Part shown: positions 1 through 6,808 of the stretch, piece after piece
Numbering within the stretch: position 1 is the stretch's first letter
Layout: every line of letters starts with the position of its first letter
Origin: WRAU01 sp964277385
Lineage (GTDB): Bacteria > Pseudomonadota > Alphaproteobacteria > WRAU01 > Hepatincolaceae
Assembly: GCA_964277385.1 (NCBI GenBank)
Contig: OZ195520.1
Coordinates: forward strand, 1,116,001 to 1,180,000
DNA length: 64,000 nt
Direction of reading: 5' to 3'
The notes under the pieces: model-generated
What the model was told of the DNA's origin: nothing
Database searches by the model: none
The model's input: only the letters and a program-made list of their open reading frames with translations
Position numbers and translations under genes: made by a program

Positions 1-627
1 GCTTGTAGTATTTTTAAAAACAGTATTTACATTTTTAGTAGCTGTTTTTTTATCTAAACCTTTATTAGAAGCAATGAATCTATTATATAGTTCTATTTCG
101 CTCTCTTTATCTATAGAATCACCTAAAGTATTTCTTAATACCTTACTTGATTCGTCGTTTACACCCTCTTTTGCTTTTTTTAATTTTTCTTTGAATTCAG
201 TAAAAGAAGATCCTATCTCATTTATAGAAATACCACTAATATGTGCAGATATCTTTAAGTTTTTCATTTCTTTAAAAGTTAAAGCTAATTCTTTACCTTT
301 GTCAAACCATCCGATTATCTTTTCAAAACCAGAGGAAATCCAACCAATACCCTTCTTTATGTTTCCAATTACAGTGTTGTTTTCTAAAAATTTCATTACA
401 CTACCAAAAATGCTTGGTATACCTTCTAAAAGGCTTGGTATAATTTTAAGATTTTTAGTTATAACATCTAAAGGACTTAGATTTAAATCATTGAAAGCTT
501 TCTCTATAGGCCCACAGATTAAATTACCCACTTCTGTACCTAAATTTTCTATTTTTGATTTAAAAATCTTTAATGATCCTTCATCAATGTTTAAAAGCAT
601 TTCTGTATAAACGTTTGCAACTTTCAT
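1..627 (-). CDS. Tape measure-like tail protein, N-terminal part (runs off the window)
   Basis: The minus-strand frame stays open from the ATG at 627 to the window edge, giving at least 209 residues starting MKVANVYTEMLLNID. It is rich in Lys, Ile, Ser and amphipathic helical stretches, with a hydrophobic glycine-rich region around residues 85-110 (TVIGNIKKGIGWIS). The ATG overlaps the TAA of the upstream chaperone-like gene by one base, suggesting translational coupling. Position after tube and chaperone genes is the usual place for a tape measure, which sets tail length. The family is inferred from order and composition; no diagnostic motif was seen. Confidence 0.55.
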   Translation of the reverse strand, partial: MKVANVYTEMLLNIDEGSLKIFKSKIENLGTEVGNLICGPIEKAFNDLNLSPLDVITKNLKIIPSLLEGIPSIFGSVMKFLENNTVIGNIKKGIGWISSGFEKIIGWFDKGKELALTFKEMKNLKISAHISGISINEIGSSFTEFKEKLKKAKEGVNDESSKVLRNTLGDSIDKESEIELYNRFIASNKGLDKKTATKNVNTVFKNTTS

Positions 628-1172
628 TATTTAACAATATCCTTTACTATTTTTTCCATACTCTCACTTTTATTATTTTGTAAATAAACAAAATGTTTAA
701 ATATTGTAATTAACTCTTGAATATCTAACGAAGCTATTGCAATATAGCCACCTATCTTATCTCCATAGTTAAATAACAAAGAGTATTTTATTCTGTCTAG
801 CTCACTTAATTCTGCAAATTCTATTTCTTTTTCAACAAAAACTCCTGCGAACTCTTGTTCACGATGCTTAACTACTTGTTCGTACACAGTTCGTAACTGC
901 GGAATTAATAATGAACTATAGGTAAGACTCAGTTCTTTACCTCTTTCTTGTTTCTTTTCTTCTTCTGTAAAAATGCTTGCATTATTTTCATGTGAACTCT
1001 TTTGCGAACTAGATTGTTCACCTTCAAAGAAGGTGACATTTTTAAATAGGGCAGGGAGTTCGTTTGAGTAATAACTTGCAAACTTACTAAATCCGTCACA
1101 ACGAACTGCATTTACATAAGCATTAAATGTTGCAATATTATTTGCAGTAATAGGTTTATATTCTAAACGCAT
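627..1172 (-). CDS. Putative tail assembly chaperone
   Basis: A 181-aa soluble protein between a tube-like gene and the tape measure, the slot normally occupied by tail assembly chaperones (gpG/GT-like), which coat the tape measure before tube polymerisation. It has a charged, low-complexity middle (about residues 50-80, rich in Ser, Glu, Lys) and a helical C-terminus. No slippery heptamer for programmed frameshifting was recognised. It ends with TAATG coupling to the next gene. Function is inferred from position only. Confidence 0.4.
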   Translation of the reverse strand: MRLEYKPITANNIATFNAYVNAVRCDGFSKFASYYSNELPALFKNVTFFEGEQSSSQKSSHENNASIFTEEEKKQERGKELSLTYSSLLIPQLRTVYEQVVKHREQEFAGVFVEKEIEFAELSELDRIKYSLLFNYGDKIGGYIAIASLDIQELITIFKHFVYLQNNKSESMEKIVKDIVK

Positions 1173-1198
1173 GATTTACTCCTAATAGTTTGTTTAAG

Positions 1199-1227
1199 TT
1201 GATTTTATTAAGGTTTAAAGCTATATT
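1199..1227 (+). promoter_or_regulatory. Sigma70-like promoter for the rightward coiled-coil gene
   Basis: TTGATT (1199-1204), a 17-bp spacer, and TATATT (1222-1227) on the plus strand. It lies inside a block of leftward genes and would fire a transcript starting near 1234, just ahead of the coiled-coil ORF. Confidence 0.5.
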
Positions 1228-1258
1228 GTATATATTCAATAAATTAACGAGGTTAAAA

Positions 1259-1525
1259 ATACCAATTATTTTAACAAACTTGCATAAAGCTCTAAAAAAA
1301 GCAGGAGTAGAAGAGCTAGCAGAAAAAGTATCTGTTGAGCTAGCTGAGTCTACTAAACTTCTTCTTGAACAAAAAAATGACATTACTGAAATTAAATCTG
1401 AAATCAGTATTTTAAGTACTAAAATTGACAAGTTAAACTCTACATTAAAAATATTTATAGGTTTTAATGTTGCCATTCTTGTAGTCTTTTTTTCTACTTT
1501 AATTGGAAGCATGTTTTTAAAATAA
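1259..1525 (+). CDS. Small coiled-coil protein with C-terminal membrane anchor (DUF1640-like)
   Basis: A rightward gene embedded in leftward tail genes. The product has an amphipathic N-terminus (LHKALKKAGVEELAEKVS), a long coiled coil (LLLEQKNDITEIKSEISIL onward), and a final hydrophobic segment (IFIGFNVAILVVFFSTLIG). This resembles small DUF1640/CCDC90-type proteins seen in alphaproteobacteria and their phages. The promoter at 1199-1227 excludes the upstream ATG at 1190. A Shine-Dalgarno GAGG at 1249-1252 points to ATA at 1259; the next conventional option is TTG at 1280. The start codon is therefore unusual or damaged. Role unknown. Confidence 0.5.
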   Translation: MPIILTNLHKALKKAGVEELAEKVSVELAESTKLLLEQKNDITEIKSEISILSTKIDKLNSTLKIFIGFNVAILVVFFSTLIGSMFLK

Positions 1526-1531
1526 TTCACT

Positions 1532-1933
1532 TTATAACTCGTTAATACAATTAAATGTTAAGATAGCGTTGGTTCCTGATCCATCTTCTATATTCTCTAA
1601 AAAATTAGTGTTAGTTAATATTGCACTTTTATACTCTACAAGTATCTCTCCAGTTGTTGCATTAACTAATCTCATTCTGTCGCTATGGTCGCAATTAAAT
1701 AATTCTTTCATTTTTAGAAAGCTTTCTCTGCTAATAATTCCACCATCTACTGTGATTGAAAAATCGTTTTCTGAATTAACTGTAGCTATTTTCCTTGATT
1801 TTCCATTAGGTAAAACCTCTTGTTTTAGTGTATAAATGCTCTCACTTGGTGGTTTACCTATGCTTATAACATTAAACATTTCATTAATTGTATAATCTCC
1901 CCATATTATTAGGGTATTGCTTGGGTGTATCAT
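1532..1933 (-). CDS. Putative tail tube protein
   Basis: A 133-aa protein rich in predicted beta strands, immediately downstream of the sheath-like gene and upstream of the chaperone-like gene. Size and position match the inner tube protein of contractile tails, which stacks as hexameric rings inside the sheath. The sequence has a GDYTINEMFNVISIG N-terminal region and a C-terminal TNAILTFNCI strand. No family-defining motif was recognised, so the call rests on order and size. Confidence 0.5.
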   Translation of the reverse strand: MIHPSNTLIIWGDYTINEMFNVISIGKPPSESIYTLKQEVLPNGKSRKIATVNSENDFSITVDGGIISRESFLKMKELFNCDHSDRMRLVNATTGEILVEYKSAILTNTNFLENIEDGSGTNAILTFNCINEL

Positions 1934-1948
1934 TAAATATCTCCTTGT

Positions 1949-2902
1949 TTATAGTTCTTCTTGCAAATTAATATGCATTTTCTTAATTTCATCAAGCGGT
2001 TTATAACTAACTTTAAAGCCTCTTGCTATTCCATTCACTACATCTTCTGTTTGTTGTTTTGATTTAGGTACATAACTGGTTGTGTAACTTTCCATTATTC
2101 CTAAATCTACATAAAAATCACAACAAGAAGCAGACACATTATCTAATTTTGCTAAGGTCATATCGTTATATTTATTACCATTAGAAAGTGCAGTTAAACT
2201 TCTATTTTTAATTTTGTATTCTAAGTCTTTAATTAAAAAGTTTCTGTTTAAACCAAAACCTGCAACATCTACTATGTTGTAATATTTGTTTTCTTTAAAT
2301 TCTGAAAAATAAACTAAACTACCGATATTATTAGATGTTAAAAATGACAATGTTTTTAATGGTAATCCTTCAATTTTACTTGTTTCAAAATTGTTTTTAC
2401 GGTAATAATCTACTTTGGTATATGGTGCTAAATATTCAAACATCTCTAAAGTAGATACTTTTTCATCGCTTAACATTGCATGCACTCCACGACCTTTTGG
2501 ATAATCTTTTATATTAAAATTTTTATCTACTGTAAAAAATAGGTGCTTATCTAGTAAAAGTTCCTTTTTTAGAGATTTATGAATTTTTAATTGATCTGCT
2601 GCTAAGTTACCTGCAAATATCAAGTTATATTCCTCTATTTCTTTTAACTTTCCTAAATATTCTACATTGTTAGAATAAACTCTTAATGATGAACCACCAC
2701 TTTTAAACCATGTTCTTACTTCACTTTGATGGTCTGCATGGATATTCTCTATTTCTTCATCTAAATTTGATTGATTAATTAATATAGAATTTACTCCTCC
2801 TTGCATTTTTAAGAAACATGCAAAAGTTCTATGAACTAATGGACTTAAGCTCATACTTGCCAAGTCTATATCTATTTCTATAATTTCATCTATTAACGCC
2901 AT
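1949..2902 (-). CDS. Putative contractile tail sheath protein
   Basis: A 317-aa protein starting at MALIDEIIEID, with a strong GGAGG Shine-Dalgarno upstream; an in-frame ATG at 2935 lacks one. It is placed between tail-terminator-like genes and a tube-sized gene, as in myoviruses and R-type tailocins, where sheath contraction drives the tube through the envelope. The equivalent protein of the main prophage (22975-23892, 305 aa) is similar in size but not obviously in sequence. The upstream 30-codon ORF repeats its ribosome-binding site and first four residues. Confidence 0.5.
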   Translation of the reverse strand: MALIDEIIEIDIDLASMSLSPLVHRTFACFLKMQGGVNSILINQSNLDEEIENIHADHQSEVRTWFKSGGSSLRVYSNNVEYLGKLKEIEEYNLIFAGNLAADQLKIHKSLKKELLLDKHLFFTVDKNFNIKDYPKGRGVHAMLSDEKVSTLEMFEYLAPYTKVDYYRKNNFETSKIEGLPLKTLSFLTSNNIGSLVYFSEFKENKYYNIVDVAGFGLNRNFLIKDLEYKIKNRSLTALSNGNKYNDMTLAKLDNVSASCCDFYVDLGIMESYTTSYVPKSKQQTEDVVNGIARGFKVSYKPLDEIKKMHINLQEEL

Positions 2903-2903
2903 T

Positions 2904-2996
2904 TTATTTTCCTCCGTTATGTTGTACCGATGCACTTATTTGTTTAATACTTTCGTATATTTTTAATTCTAAAATGTTTTCACATATTAACGCCAT
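2904..2996 (-). CDS. 30-codon ORF sharing RBS and first residues with the sheath gene
   Basis: ATG at 2996 follows GGAGGAAAGTAAA, and the product begins MALI and ends NGGK. The sheath gene just downstream has GGAGGAAAATAAA and also begins MALI. The final codons of this ORF are the sheath gene's Shine-Dalgarno, and its TAA lies two bases before the sheath ATG. It looks like a short duplication of the translation-initiation region that leaves a coupled leader peptide. It may be non-functional. Confidence 0.4.
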   Translation of the reverse strand: MALICENILELKIYESIKQISASVQHNGGK

Positions 2997-2997
2997 T

Positions 2998-3447
2998 TTA
3001 CTTTCCTCCGTTAATTTCTATTTTTATTGTTTTTTCTTTGTTGATATTAATATCTAGCATTTTAATATTGCCAATTGCTTCTTCTTCAATTGTTATTTTA
3101 GCTTCAAAAGTTGTGCTTAATGCAAATTCTTGTTCTACATTTTGTTGTATCTCTATTACCTGTAATTTTTTAGAATTAAAAGTAATAAAATCATCATCCT
3201 TTACAAAGCTTTCACCTAAAAAACTAAATGATTTATCTTCCTCTACTGTATTGATACTATCTAGTTGCTTAAAAATTACTCCTTTTATTATATATTGATT
3301 AGGTTTATTTGTTTGAATCTCAAAACTCTCTGCCACTATGACATAACCTCTATAATCAATATCTGGTTTAAAAAAAGCTTCTATTTCTTCTTTTATAAAT
3401 GATTTACTAAATTTAGCTAATTGTTTAACTATTTTCATTACTTGCAT
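2998..3447 (-). CDS. Phage tail structural protein, possibly tail terminator
   Basis: A 149-aa protein with an N-terminal basic helix (MKIVKQLAKFSKSFIKEEI) and a beta-rich body, directly before the sheath-like gene. In contractile-tailed phages this slot usually holds the tail terminator or completion protein that caps the tube-sheath complex. Its stop is followed two bases later by the next ATG, so the genes are tightly packed. No specific family recognised. Confidence 0.35.
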   Translation of the reverse strand: MQVMKIVKQLAKFSKSFIKEEIEAFFKPDIDYRGYVIVAESFEIQTNKPNQYIIKGVIFKQLDSINTVEEDKSFSFLGESFVKDDDFITFNSKKLQVIEIQQNVEQEFALSTTFEAKITIEEEAIGNIKMLDININKEKTIKIEINGGK

Positions 3448-3451
3448 TGTT

Positions 3452-3799
3452 TTATACTCTTATTATTTTTAATAAAAAACTTCTATGCTTCATATTATTT
3501 ATTATTTTATTACTTCCGTTTTCTGCCAAATCATATTCTAGTTCTAATGAATATCTATTATCACCATCCATTAATGTTTGGTTTGTGTTCTTTATATCAA
3601 AATATACTTGTGTTAAAAAACGACCTATATAATCAAAAGAATCAACATACATATTACTTTTTAAGTTTGTTGTTTTTATTAATATCCCTAAAGCCATTAT
3701 TTCTTTTAGCTCTTTAGTTTTTAAATCTCTAAGAATTAAGCTATAATATTTACTCTTAATAGCCTTAAAAACATCTTCTAAATTTTTACTTTCACTCAT
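3452..3799 (-). CDS. Phage tail/neck structural protein
   Basis: A 115-aa protein of no recognised family, first gene of the tail run after the endolysin. The size and the position two genes before the sheath fit a tail completion or neck protein. It is separated from the next gene by four bases, supporting co-transcription. Function is inferred from context only. Confidence 0.3.
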   Translation of the reverse strand: MSESKNLEDVFKAIKSKYYSLILRDLKTKELKEIMALGILIKTTNLKSNMYVDSFDYIGRFLTQVYFDIKNTNQTLMDGDNRYSLELEYDLAENGSNKIINNMKHRSFLLKIIRV

Positions 3800-3830
3800 A
3801 ATTGCTCTTCTTATTGGGTAAGTTTTACCA

Positions 3831-4247
3831 TTAAAACCACTCCTTCCTTACATTAAAACAAGGACAATCTTTATTTGAAAACTCATTATGTCCATAAACT
3901 CGTAAGTTTGAAATATTATATTGATTTTGTAGTTTTGCTACTAATTTCTTTAATGATTTCTTTTGTGCATCAGTTCTTGTATCTTTTGATTTTAAATTTT
4001 TATCACATCCACCAATATAACAAATCCCAATTGAATTTGTATTTTGACCAGAACAATGTGCACCTATAATTTCATCAAGTCTACCTTTTTCAAGACTTCC
4101 ATCAAGTAAAATTACGTAATGATAGCCAATATCATCAAAATTTTTTTCATTAATGTGAATATTTTTTATCCATTCAGCATTAAAGTTCTTACCTTCAGGA
4201 GTAGCCGAACAATGAATAATTATTTTATTTGGTTTATTTATAGGCAT
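3831..4247 (-). CDS. N-acetylmuramoyl-L-alanine amidase (endolysin)
   Basis: 138 aa with the T7-lysozyme/Amidase_2 signature: a first zinc histidine in IIIHCSAT, the GYHYVI tyrosine, SIGICYIGG, and the C-terminal GHNEF...NKDCPCF segment supplying the second zinc histidine and cysteine. It would cleave the amide bond between N-acetylmuramic acid and L-alanine for host lysis. It has no signal peptide, so a holin or other export route is needed. It is the first gene of the left tail cluster and a distant paralog of the endolysin at 5345-5785. A cluster of phased repeats lies upstream. Confidence 0.9.
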   Translation of the reverse strand: MPINKPNKIIIHCSATPEGKNFNAEWIKNIHINEKNFDDIGYHYVILLDGSLEKGRLDEIIGAHCSGQNTNSIGICYIGGCDKNLKSKDTRTDAQKKSLKKLVAKLQNQYNISNLRVYGHNEFSNKDCPCFNVRKEWF

Positions 4248-4285
4248 TTATAAATTCCTTACACATATATTTTATATAAGGATTT

Positions 4286-4373
4286 TTTTACCATGTTTTT
4301 TTATGAAAACGACTAAACTCTCTTTGTTTTCCTTTTTTACATGTTTTTACCCTGTTTTACATGATTTTACCAG
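4286..4373 (-). promoter_or_regulatory. Helically phased TTTTAC repeats upstream of the lysin-tail operon
   Basis: Five direct copies of TTTTAC(A/C)(A/C)TG-like units lie at 4286, 4335, 4345, 4355 and 4365. The last four start exactly 10 bp apart, one helical turn. On the transcribed strand they read CATGTAAAA or GGGTAAAA. Such phasing suits cooperative binding of an activator upstream of the leftward operon starting at 4247. Inference from spacing only. Confidence 0.5.
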
Positions 4374-4461
4374 TTTGGATTTTAGAATAAAATTTTTGAT
4401 TGATTAGAAAAAAGACAAAAAAAACCTTTAAAAATAGAATTTTAAAGGCTTGTAATCATAA

Positions 4462-4542
4462 TACACTTTACACAGTAAAATTACACTTTAATTACACATC
4501 AAAATATATGTAAAATAAGGTTTATACACTTTATACACTTTT
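4462..4542. repeat. Four TACACTTT repeats beside attL, possible integrase arm sites
   Basis: TACACTTT starts at 4462, 4482, 4525 and 4534, in a gene-free stretch just outside the main prophage. Short direct repeats beside an attachment core are typical arm-type binding sites of tyrosine integrases. Because they lie on the left-element side, they may belong to that element's own integration system. The rest of 4374-4581 holds no gene I can see. Confidence 0.4.
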
Positions 4543-4581
4543 TTAGAAAAAAATTGAAAAATGGTATTTATGATAATAATT

Positions 4582-4601
4582 AATGGTGCCCCCAAAGAGA
4601 A
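4582..4601. repeat. attL, 20-bp duplication of the tRNA-Leu 3' end
   Basis: AATGGTGCCCCCAAAGAGAA here is identical to 52979-52998, which is the 3' end of tRNA-Leu plus two flanking bases. The identity stops exactly at both sides. Integration of a phage into a tRNA gene reconstitutes the tRNA at one end and leaves a copy of its 3' end at the other. Confidence 0.9.
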
Positions 4602-4644
4602 GCTTATAGCTTAAACCCTTTATATATAAGGTTTTTAAAGTTAA

Positions 4645-4662
4645 TGTGTCTTTTTTGTGTCT
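4645..4662. promoter_or_regulatory. Possible integrase arm site, left end
   Basis: TGTGTCTTTTTTG at 4645-4657 is identical to 52850-52862 at the other prophage end, and a partial second copy TGTGTCT follows at 4656. Matching short repeats just inside both ends of an integrated element are expected for arm-type sites of a tyrosine integrase. Confidence 0.45.
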
Positions 4663-5038
4663 ATACTTTAAATACATTCTTTTCTAAAAATATATGTAAC
4701 TCTTTAAAGTTAAAATTATTATTTTTATATAAATCTAACAAAAATCTAGTAAGTTCTTCATCACTAAAATTCAAATTATAACCATTAATTGCCAAAAATG
4801 TTAATGTACTATCAAGCCCCGTCCTCTTGTTGCCATCAATAAAAGGATGATTTTGTGATAAACTTTCCCATAAAGAACTTGCCTGTTCTATTACTGTAGA
4901 ATAATATCCACTTTGAGGTCTTGATACAGCAGATATTAATAAAAATTCATCTCTAACTCCAAAAGAACCTCCAAACTCTGATATTTGCTCATAATGAATT
5001 TCTAATATATCATTGACACTTAAATATTTAATTTTCAC
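4661..5038 (-). CDS. doc: Doc-type toxin of the Fic family
   Basis: 125 aa containing HPFIDGNKRTG at about residues 65-75, matching the Fic/Doc active-site loop HxFx(D/N)xNKRxx, and the N-terminal LSVNDILEIHYEQI typical of death-on-curing toxins. Doc transfers phosphate to elongation factor EF-Tu and blocks translation; other Fic proteins AMPylate targets. It starts with GTG overlapping the last base of the antitoxin stop codon. The pair sits just inside attL, where it would punish loss of the prophage. Confidence 0.85.
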   Translation of the reverse strand: MKIKYLSVNDILEIHYEQISEFGGSFGVRDEFLLISAVSRPQSGYYSTVIEQASSLWESLSQNHPFIDGNKRTGLDSTLTFLAINGYNLNFSDEELTRFLLDLYKNNNFNFKELHIFLEKNVFKV

Positions 5039-5259
5039 TATTTAGCAAGCTCTTTAAATGTACCAGAAAATCTTTGTCTTATCTTTCTAGACTCTTCTTT
5101 TATCATATCAATATTTGTTTTATTATTATATTTCTGTATTAAATCTGATAAAGCTTCATTAATCAAATATTGCTTATGTTTACCTTCAATTTTTGCTAAA
5201 TGATCAATTTCATCAAGGATTTTTTTTTCTGCTTGTGCTGAAAATTTTACCAAACTCAT
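5038..5259 (-). CDS. Ribbon-helix-helix antitoxin of the Doc pair
   Basis: 73 aa. The N-terminus VKFSAQAEKKILDEIDHLA followed by KHKQYLINEALSDLI looks like a ribbon-helix-helix fold with a strand then two helices. The C-terminus (EESRKIRQRFSGTFKELAK) would be the flexible toxin-neutralising segment. It differs from the usual Phd antitoxin. It is the first gene of the operon and presumably represses its own promoter at the inverted repeat 5308-5337. Confidence 0.75.
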   Translation of the reverse strand: MSLVKFSAQAEKKILDEIDHLAKIEGKHKQYLINEALSDLIQKYNNKTNIDMIKEESRKIRQRFSGTFKELAK

Positions 5260-5295
5260 AACTTCCTCATAAAATTCTTTATATTTATAAAGTAT

Positions 5296-5337
5296 ATTAT
5301 AATTTTATATCAATATCTGTCAAGATATATATTGATA
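5296..5337 (-). promoter_or_regulatory. Promoter and operator of the Doc toxin-antitoxin operon
   Basis: On the minus strand TTGACA (5323-5318), a 16-bp spacer and TATAAT (5301-5296), an almost consensus sigma70 promoter. The -35 box lies between the arms of a perfect inverted repeat TATCAATAT (5308-5316) / ATATTGATA (5329-5337). A dimer bound there would block RNA polymerase, as expected for antitoxin autorepression. Confidence 0.75.
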
Positions 5338-5344
5338 CAATACA

Positions 5345-5785
5345 TTAAATCTCAATAATATCTTTTAAATGCTGATATTGTTCACTGACTTTAAAACTAG
5401 GACAATCCTTATTCGCATAATCATTATGTCCACTTAGTTTTTTAAGTTGTGGATAACTTAATAATAACTCTTTAATCAATCTATCTATAGATCTCTTTTG
5501 TTTTTCTGTACGTGTATCTTTTGCTTTAAAAAAACTATCTATCCCACCTATATAACATATACCTATTGAATTGCTATTACGACCTAATGTATGAGAACCT
5601 ACCTCAATTATTGAACGACCTTTTTGTATTGTACCATCTAATTTTATTACAAAATGATACCCTATATCTTTCCAATTATTAGGAGGACTTGTATGCCACT
5701 TTCTTATATTCTCAACATCAAAATTCTGACCTTCTTTTGTCGCTGAACAATGCAATATTATCTCGTTAAAATTTTTGTTTATCAT
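5345..5785 (-). CDS. N-acetylmuramoyl-L-alanine amidase (endolysin) of the main prophage
   Basis: 146 aa with the same architecture as the amidase at 3831-4247: IILHCSAT, GYHFVI, SIGICYIGG and GHNDY...NKDCPSF, giving the zinc ligands H, H and C plus the lysine of T7-lysozyme-type amidases. It has no signal peptide. It has its own late-type element upstream (5839-5861), so it appears to be a separate late transcription unit. The two endolysins differ in about half their residues by eye, arguing that the two neighbouring elements are different phages. Confidence 0.9.
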   Translation of the reverse strand: MINKNFNEIILHCSATKEGQNFDVENIRKWHTSPPNNWKDIGYHFVIKLDGTIQKGRSIIEVGSHTLGRNSNSIGICYIGGIDSFFKAKDTRTEKQKRSIDRLIKELLLSYPQLKKLSGHNDYANKDCPSFKVSEQYQHLKDIIEI

Positions 5786-5838
5786 TACTATTATCCTTAA
5801 AATTAAAGAATACTTTATTTAAAACTTAATTATTACAA

Positions 5839-5861
5839 TTCAGTTTTTATTCTTTTTACTA
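5839..5861 (-). promoter_or_regulatory. Late-operon element, copy 1 (endolysin)
   Basis: Minus-strand TAGTAAAAAGAATAAAAACT followed by GAA. It matches copies at 16361, 27820 and 33453 and lies 54 bp before the endolysin ATG. Probably a binding site for a phage late activator or a phage-type promoter element. Confidence 0.6.
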
Positions 5862-5909
5862 ATGCTTTTTATTATAGAAATATTGGAATTTTCATGAAAA
5901 TAGATATAA

Positions 5910-5937
5910 AAAAAGAGGACTATATAGCCCTCTTTCT
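5910..5937 (-). terminator. Terminator after Bro cassette A
   Basis: Minus strand AAAGAGGGC, loop TATATA, GTCCTCTTT, then a T run. The same hairpin follows the Bro genes at 27895 and 34662. Confidence 0.8.
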
Positions 5938-5962
5938 TTTTAAAATATGATAAAGTAAATGA

Positions 5963-6559
5963 TTAATCAAAACTAAATTGTTTGTATCTATCGTATTTTA
6001 TTAAACGAGAATTAAAACGATATTCTCCTGAGTTCTTTTTAAATTCTAAACTTATTCTACTTATTTGTTTTATGTTATCTTTCATATTCTTAATTTCTTT
6101 TTCCATAAAATCTAAAGTTTTTAATGTGCTGCGAGAATAAACATCAATTATATTAGAATGTTCATATATCCAATTCATAGGATACTCTAAACTTCCAAAC
6201 TCTAAATATTCGGGTTCTTCTTTATTTACACTATAACTTCCAGTTTTACGAATACTTGGTAATACTTCACTGGTTACCCATTCTTCAAACTTTAAAGCAT
6301 CAGGTTTATTACTTTTAAATATTACTTTGTATACATTAGATTCGTTTATAAATGTAGTTCTTTGTAGTCTACCTAGTTTATCGGTGACGTCTATTTTATG
6401 GACGCCATGGGGATTTAATCTGGAAACAATATTTCTACTATTAGTAATAGCTAAAATTTTACAAACATCTAGTAAACAAAATAGTGTTTCATTATCCTCA
6501 ATAGTTAGAGTTCTTACTTGATTGTCTTGGAAATTAAAAATTGATAAGTTGTTTTGCAT
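5963..6559 (-). CDS. Bro-N family antirepressor-like protein (cassette A)
   Basis: 198 aa. The N-terminal Bro-N domain (about 1-100: IFNFQDNQVRTLTIEDNETLFCLLDVCKILAI...GVHKIDVTD) is a DNA-binding module common in phage antirepressors. It ends with EEWVTSEVLPSIRKTGSY, then an about 85-residue C-terminal region identical or nearly so in all three cassettes (NWIYEHSNIIDVYSR... to QFSFD). Phage antirepressors usually bind and inactivate a repressor or replace it at operators. It is preceded by a C4-like RNA and promoter (6597-6709) and followed by a terminator. Confidence 0.85.
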   Translation of the reverse strand: MQNNLSIFNFQDNQVRTLTIEDNETLFCLLDVCKILAITNSRNIVSRLNPHGVHKIDVTDKLGRLQRTTFINESNVYKVIFKSNKPDALKFEEWVTSEVLPSIRKTGSYSVNKEEPEYLEFGSLEYPMNWIYEHSNIIDVYSRSTLKTLDFMEKEIKNMKDNIKQISRISLEFKKNSGEYRFNSRLIKYDRYKQFSFD

Positions 6560-6596
6560 AAACTTTTCTCCATTTTGAATTGGATATTAACATTAA

Positions 6597-6681
6597 TGGT
6601 GGCAGGAGGTTCAAAACTCAGAAAAGTATGAGCGGAATTATTCGTAGTATTGCTACTCTTATTTCTTCGCCCTCCTACCAT
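6597..6681 (-). ncRNA. C4-like structured leader RNA, copy A1
   Basis: Minus-strand RNA with a closing helix UGGUAGGAGG / CCUCCUGCCA containing a G-U wobble that would be a mismatch on the other strand. An inner hairpin AGUA-GCAA-UACU has a GNRA loop, and a 3' hairpin is formed by CUCA...UGAG. It sits between a promoter and a Bro antirepressor gene, as the C4 antisense RNA of phage P1/P7 sits upstream of ant. Nearly identical to copy 29147-29230. Membership of the C4 family is from memory of the family architecture and needs a covariance-model search. Confidence 0.65.
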
Positions 6682-6709
6682 AATATAAAATGCACCTATA
6701 AAGAAACAA
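6682..6709 (-). promoter_or_regulatory. Promoter of C4-like RNA / Bro cassette A (proximal)
   Basis: Minus strand TTGTTT (6709-6704), 16-bp spacer, TATATT (6687-6682). Transcription would start close to the 5' side of the RNA closing helix. The block is conserved in all six copies. Farther upstream lie conserved inverted repeats GAAAGTAT...ATACTTTTC (6737-6760). Confidence 0.65.
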
Positions 6710-6808
6710 AACAAACAATGCAAATTTTAAATGATAGAAAGTATTTTTGTGATACTTTTCAAAGGCTTTTGACGACCTACAATATAATAATACTACAGAA
6801 GAAGATTC

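Larger units (their letters stand above)
1..4581 (-). mobile_element. Part of a second phage-like tail element, headless within view
   Basis: A block of leftward genes in phage tail order: amidase, tail completion, tail terminator-like, sheath-like, tube-like, chaperone-like and tape measure, the last running off the window. No terminase, portal or capsid gene lies between the amidase and the neighbouring prophage attachment site at 4582. Gene order parallels the tail module of the main prophage at 25.0-21.0 kb, although the proteins look unrelated by eye. It may be a remnant whose head genes were lost, or a tailocin, which naturally lacks a head. The left boundary is not visible. Confidence 0.65.

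Noticed and set aside
74..610. Plus-strand ORF of 178 codons
   Set aside because: It mirrors the tape-measure-like gene, whose minus-strand frame is open through the same region and is coupled to the upstream gene.
2935..2996. Upstream ATG at 2935 as start of the sheath gene
   Set aside because: It lacks a Shine-Dalgarno, whereas ATG 2902 has a strong one that is itself duplicated upstream.
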